A DNA stretch of 64,000 nucleotides, taken from Microvirga pudoricolor (GTDB lineage Bacteria > Pseudomonadota > Alphaproteobacteria > Rhizobiales > Beijerinckiaceae). Both the position numbers and the translations under genes were made by a program. The stretch is taken from NCBI RefSeq assembly GCF_016892705.1, contig NZ_JAFEMB010000004.1, positions 310,001 to 374,000 on the forward strand, given 5' to 3'. How positions within the stretch are numbered: position 1 is the first letter of the stretch; each line of letters starts with the position of its first letter. This document shows positions 62,586-64,000 of the stretch, piece after piece. The notes under the pieces were generated by a model. That model saw nothing but the letters and a program-made list of their open reading frames with translations. It did not search any database and was not told the origin of the DNA.

Positions 62586-62645
62586 AGCATTTTTCGGCGA
62601 AAGGCCCCCGGTCCAACGCCGGAAAATGCGACAGGACAAGTAAGA
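62585..62645. repeat. Hyphomicrobiales palindromic intergenic repeat
   Basis: GCATTTTTCGGCG (62587-62599) and CGCCGGAAAATGC (62617-62629) form an almost perfect stem, followed by GACAGGACAAGTAAGAGAGC. The motif (AGCATTTTTCGGCGAA ... GGAAAATGCGACA) resembles a repeat I know from many Bradyrhizobium and Methylobacterium relatives. It may also act as terminator of the GNAT gene. Confidence 0.55.
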
Positions 62646-62762
62646 GAGCTGATTTCACGCCAATGGAAGCGGCTCCAGGCTTCGCCTCACAAACCGGCGC
62701 TCCCGGAAACCGGGAGCGCTTTCCCTATGGTCTGCGTTGCTCCCGCGAACCTTGTCCCGTAA

Positions 62763-64000
<1,238 letters not shown>

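Overview
The window reads as a GC-rich alphaproteobacterial sequence of the order Hyphomicrobiales (Methylobacterium/Microvirga-like). The evidence is the conserved block rplU-rpmA-GNAT-obgE-proB at the right end, a DUF6894 protein, an error-prone imuA-imuB-dnaE2 cassette under an alphaproteobacterial LexA box (GTTC-N7-GTTC), a BTLCP transglutaminase-like protein and a GcrA-like mini-protein. Genus assignment is inference.

Layout. 1-9.3 kb: a leftward copper operon of about twelve genes (HMA protein, Cys/His-rich protein, DUF6894, lipoprotein, TolC-type channel, multicopper oxidase, cupredoxin, CusF, DUF305-CusF-CusF fusion, PCuAC-like protein, class III cyclase, YqaA-like membrane protein), followed by the start of a YHS-type copper ATPase. 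9.4-10.8 kb: dmeR-dmeF, cobalt/nickel efflux with its own operator. 10.9-12.7 kb: mosaic stretch with a diguanylate cyclase split by an amber codon, an AAC(3)-I-like acetyltransferase and a gene remnant. 12.8-15.5 kb: arsR-arsC-acr3-arsH. 15.5-18 kb: MerR remnant, L,D-transpeptidase, BTLCP. 18.1-26.2 kb: rightward ccdA / FixH-like / cusB / cusA / cytochrome c cluster. 26.2-29.3 kb: copA-cueR. Three CueR-type promoters (about 371-401, 9321-9351, 29305-29335) tie the copper genes into one likely regulon.

29.4-60.6 kb has the look of a plasmid-derived integrative element: orphan DNA methyltransferase, large ParB-like protein, unknown membrane proteins, an RTX metalloprotease, an OLD-family nuclease, SRAP protein, anmK, imuABC, an iteron origin beside a Rep gene that sits directly downstream of a HigBA toxin-antitoxin pair, ArdC antirestriction protein, a TraD-like protein and finally a tyrosine integrase pointing away from a tRNA-Ser(CGA) gene. 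The tRNA 3' end faces the element, so this is the probable attachment site. The other end is not visible in the window, so whether the metal-resistance genes belong to the same element is inference.

60.7-64 kb is ordinary core chromosome.

Functionally, cytoplasmic Cu(I) is exported by CopA and the YHS ATPase; periplasmic copper is bound by CusF/PCuAC/cupredoxin proteins, oxidised by the multicopper oxidase and exported by CusBA with a TolC-like channel; DmeF and Acr3/ArsC/ArsH cover cobalt/nickel and arsenic. The most unusual points are the cyclase embedded in the copper operon, the DUF305-CusF-CusF fusion, the amber-split GGDEF protein, the AAC(3)-I homologue, the TA-rep operon with downstream iterons, the paired-unit membrane protein with a frame change at 33.9-35.2 kb, and the uncharacterised HExxH/XRE pair with a 16-bp-period operator at 37.7-39.1 kb.
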